From the NCBI GenBank assembly GCA_018335195.1, contig JAGXKN010000014.1:1-64000 (forward strand): a DNA stretch of 64,000 nucleotides. Reading direction: 5' to 3'. This document shows, one piece after another, positions 62,798-64,000 of the stretch. The position numbers and the translations under genes were made by a program. The stretch's first letter is position 1, and each line of letters opens with the position of its first letter. Under the pieces are notes generated by a model that ran no database searches, was not told the DNA's origin, and saw nothing but the letters and a program-made list of their open reading frames with translations. Origin of the DNA: Desulfobacterales bacterium (lineage in GTDB: Bacteria > Desulfobacterota > Desulfobacteria > Desulfobacterales > Desulfosalsimonadaceae).

Positions 62798-63553
62798 TTA
62801 CGCGGCAGGAAGCTGCACGGGTGCGGCTGGACAAAGCATTTCGGGTCCCGGCAGGCAGTGCCATCCAAAATTTTGGATGACGGCTGAAAAGGGTCTGTCC
62901 AGCCGGGCCTGGATGGCAATATTCTGGTCGGTGTAAGGATGTTTGAAATCGATCCGGGCGGCTGCCAGCAGCATGCGCCGGCAGACAAAAACCGTTTCAA
63001 AAAGGCGGTTGTGCCGGGTATCTCCGTGGGCCCGGTCCCCGATCACCGGGTGCGAAACATGCTGCAGGTGCCGCCGGATCTGCTGGTACCGGCCGGTCTC
63101 GGGCCGGATTTTCAGCAGGGAATACCGGCCGGTGGCATACCGGCCCACGGGGTAGGGGATTTCAATGGTGCCAAGGCGAAAATAGCGGGTCAATGCCGGC
63201 TGCTCGATCCGGGTGCGGATTTTTTTTTCCCGGTATTTGACCAGCGGTTTGTCAATTGCGCCGGCTGCAGGGGTGTGCCCGCGAACCACGGCCAGGTAGG
63301 TTTTTGTCACGCTGCGGCCGGAAAAGGATCGCCCCAGGCGGCCGGCGGCTCCCGGATGCAGTCCGAAAATCAGCACCCCGGAAGTGTGCTTGTCCAGCCG
63401 GTGAACCGGGTATAAGCGGCATCCGACCATGTCGCGCACCATCTGCAGGGCAAAATCCGTCTCCTGCGGGGCGCTTCGGGCGCGGTGCACCATCAGGCCG
63501 GCCGGCTTGTTGACGGCCACAAAATGGTTGTCCATGTAGAGGATTTCCAGCAT
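62798..63553 (-). CDS. truC: RluA-family pseudouridine synthase (TruC-like)
   Basis: This 251-residue protein lacks an S4 domain and starts directly at LEILYMDNHFVAVNKPAGLM. The catalytic motif is YPVHRLDKHTSGVLIFG; also KTYLAVVRG, and RPETGRYQQIRRHLQHVSHP with HGDTRHNRLF. This matches TruC, which modifies U65 of tRNA-Asp in E. coli, though a rRNA target is possible. The ribosome site is weak. It diverges from galE. Confidence 0.88.
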   Translation of the reverse strand: MLEILYMDNHFVAVNKPAGLMVHRARSAPQETDFALQMVRDMVGCRLYPVHRLDKHTSGVLIFGLHPGAAGRLGRSFSGRSVTKTYLAVVRGHTPAAGAIDKPLVKYREKKIRTRIEQPALTRYFRLGTIEIPYPVGRYATGRYSLLKIRPETGRYQQIRRHLQHVSHPVIGDRAHGDTRHNRLFETVFVCRRMLLAAARIDFKHPYTDQNIAIQARLDRPFSAVIQNFGWHCLPGPEMLCPAAPVQLPAA

Positions 63554-63651
63554 GCTGGGAATCTATCAGCCGCGCCCGGATTTGGCCACCCCAAATTGGC
63601 ATCCAAAGGCTGTGGGAGGAAACAGGAACACAAGGACCGGGAGAACAAAGC

Positions 63652-64000
63652 ATGAAGATTTTACTAACCGGCGGGGCGGGGTATGTTGGCAGCCACACCT
63701 GTGTGAATTTAATGGAAAACGGCCACAGCGCAGTGGTGGCAGACAACCTGGTCAACAGCAGCGCGGAATCCATCCGGCGGGTCGAAAAGATCACCGGCGG
63801 AAATGTTTGCTTTTACCAGGCCGACCTGCGGGATCAGGCCGCCATGAGCGAGATATTTCAGGCAGAGGCCATTGACTGCGTGATCCATTTTGCGGGATTG
63901 AAAAGCGTGGCAGAATCCGTGGAAAAGCCGCTTTCCTATTACGAAAACAACCTGGGTGCAACCTTTACGCTCTGCGAGGTGATGCGCGAATTTTCGGTGA
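63652..64000 (+). CDS. galE: UDP-glucose 4-epimerase (5' part, runs off the window)
   Basis: The visible 116 residues start MKILLTGGAGYVGSHTCVNL (NAD-binding GxxGxxG) and continue ENGHSAVVADNLVNSSAESI, FYQADLRDQAAMSEIF and CVIHFAGLKSVAESVEKPLS then YYENNLGATFTLCEVM, all typical of GalE. It interconverts UDP-glucose and UDP-galactose for surface polysaccharides. GGGAG lies before the ATG. The catalytic Tyr region lies outside the window. Confidence 0.95.
   Translation, partial: MKILLTGGAGYVGSHTCVNLMENGHSAVVADNLVNSSAESIRRVEKITGGNVCFYQADLRDQAAMSEIFQAEAIDCVIHFAGLKSVAESVEKPLSYYENNLGATFTLCEVMREFSV

Overview
The window is a compact, GC-rich (estimated by eye, not counted) bacterial chromosome segment with about 60 protein genes and one tRNA. 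A dsrA-dsrB-dsrD cluster followed by a cobyrinate a,c-diamide synthase, a tetraheme c3-type cytochrome, a rubrerythrin, a class I fumarase and a sulfide-type Thi4 thiazole synthase identify an anaerobic sulfate reducer of the Desulfobacterota, most likely near the Desulfobacteraceae. A five-gene osmoprotectant locus at the left end suggests a saline habitat (inference).

Layout. 1-6 kb: end of an unknown membrane protein, then a minus-strand glycine-betaine/proline ABC locus (proV, proW, two different ProX-type binding proteins) ending in an outer-membrane porin. 6-12 kb: acyltransferase, small FKBP-like protein, rubrerythrin behind a sigma-54-type promoter, YihY-type membrane protein, fumarase. 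12-15 kb: thiamine genes thi4-thiC behind a TPP riboswitch and terminator. 15-28 kb: MaoC-type hydratase, metallo-hydrolase, dut, pnp, rpsO, truB, nrnA, rbfA, DUF503, infB, nusA, rimP and tRNA-Gly, an almost unbroken minus-strand information-processing run. 28-33 kb: merR-like gene, pheT, pheS, rplT, rpmI and infC, which starts at an AUA codon. 33-38 kb: two YkgJ-type Cys-cluster proteins, an SDR, a DapA homologue and a TPR protein. 38-43 kb: the dissimilatory sulfite reductase operon. 43-48 kb: cytochrome c3, tatBC, molybdenum cofactor genes (moaB, mobA, moaE-like, moaC) and pyrR. 48-57 kb: rmuC, mltA, an MFS carrier, an AI-2E-type carrier, a DUF1573 gene read through an in-frame UGA, a HAD phosphatase and polA. 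57-64 kb: map with a SEC-C zinc motif, a decayed sensor kinase, an amidohydrolase, a third YkgJ-type protein, a kinase/receiver remnant, truC and the start of galE.

The most interesting observation is the DUF1573 gene at 52638-53372. An in-frame TGA stands where the family has the first Cys of its conserved Cys-Gly-Cys motif, the frame stays open for 167 codons beyond it, and a hairpin with the geometry of a bacterial SECIS follows the TGA directly. This is a candidate selenoprotein and not a broken gene. Other signals worth follow-up are the sigma-54 promoter with a palindromic upstream site before rubrerythrin, a strong hairpin between dsrB and dsrD, a terminator-promoter junction between infC and rpmI, at least two families of dispersed intergenic repeats plus a MITE-like element, three scattered YkgJ paralogues, and two decayed two-component genes.

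No CRISPR array, phage, transposase gene, rRNA or plasmid feature was found.
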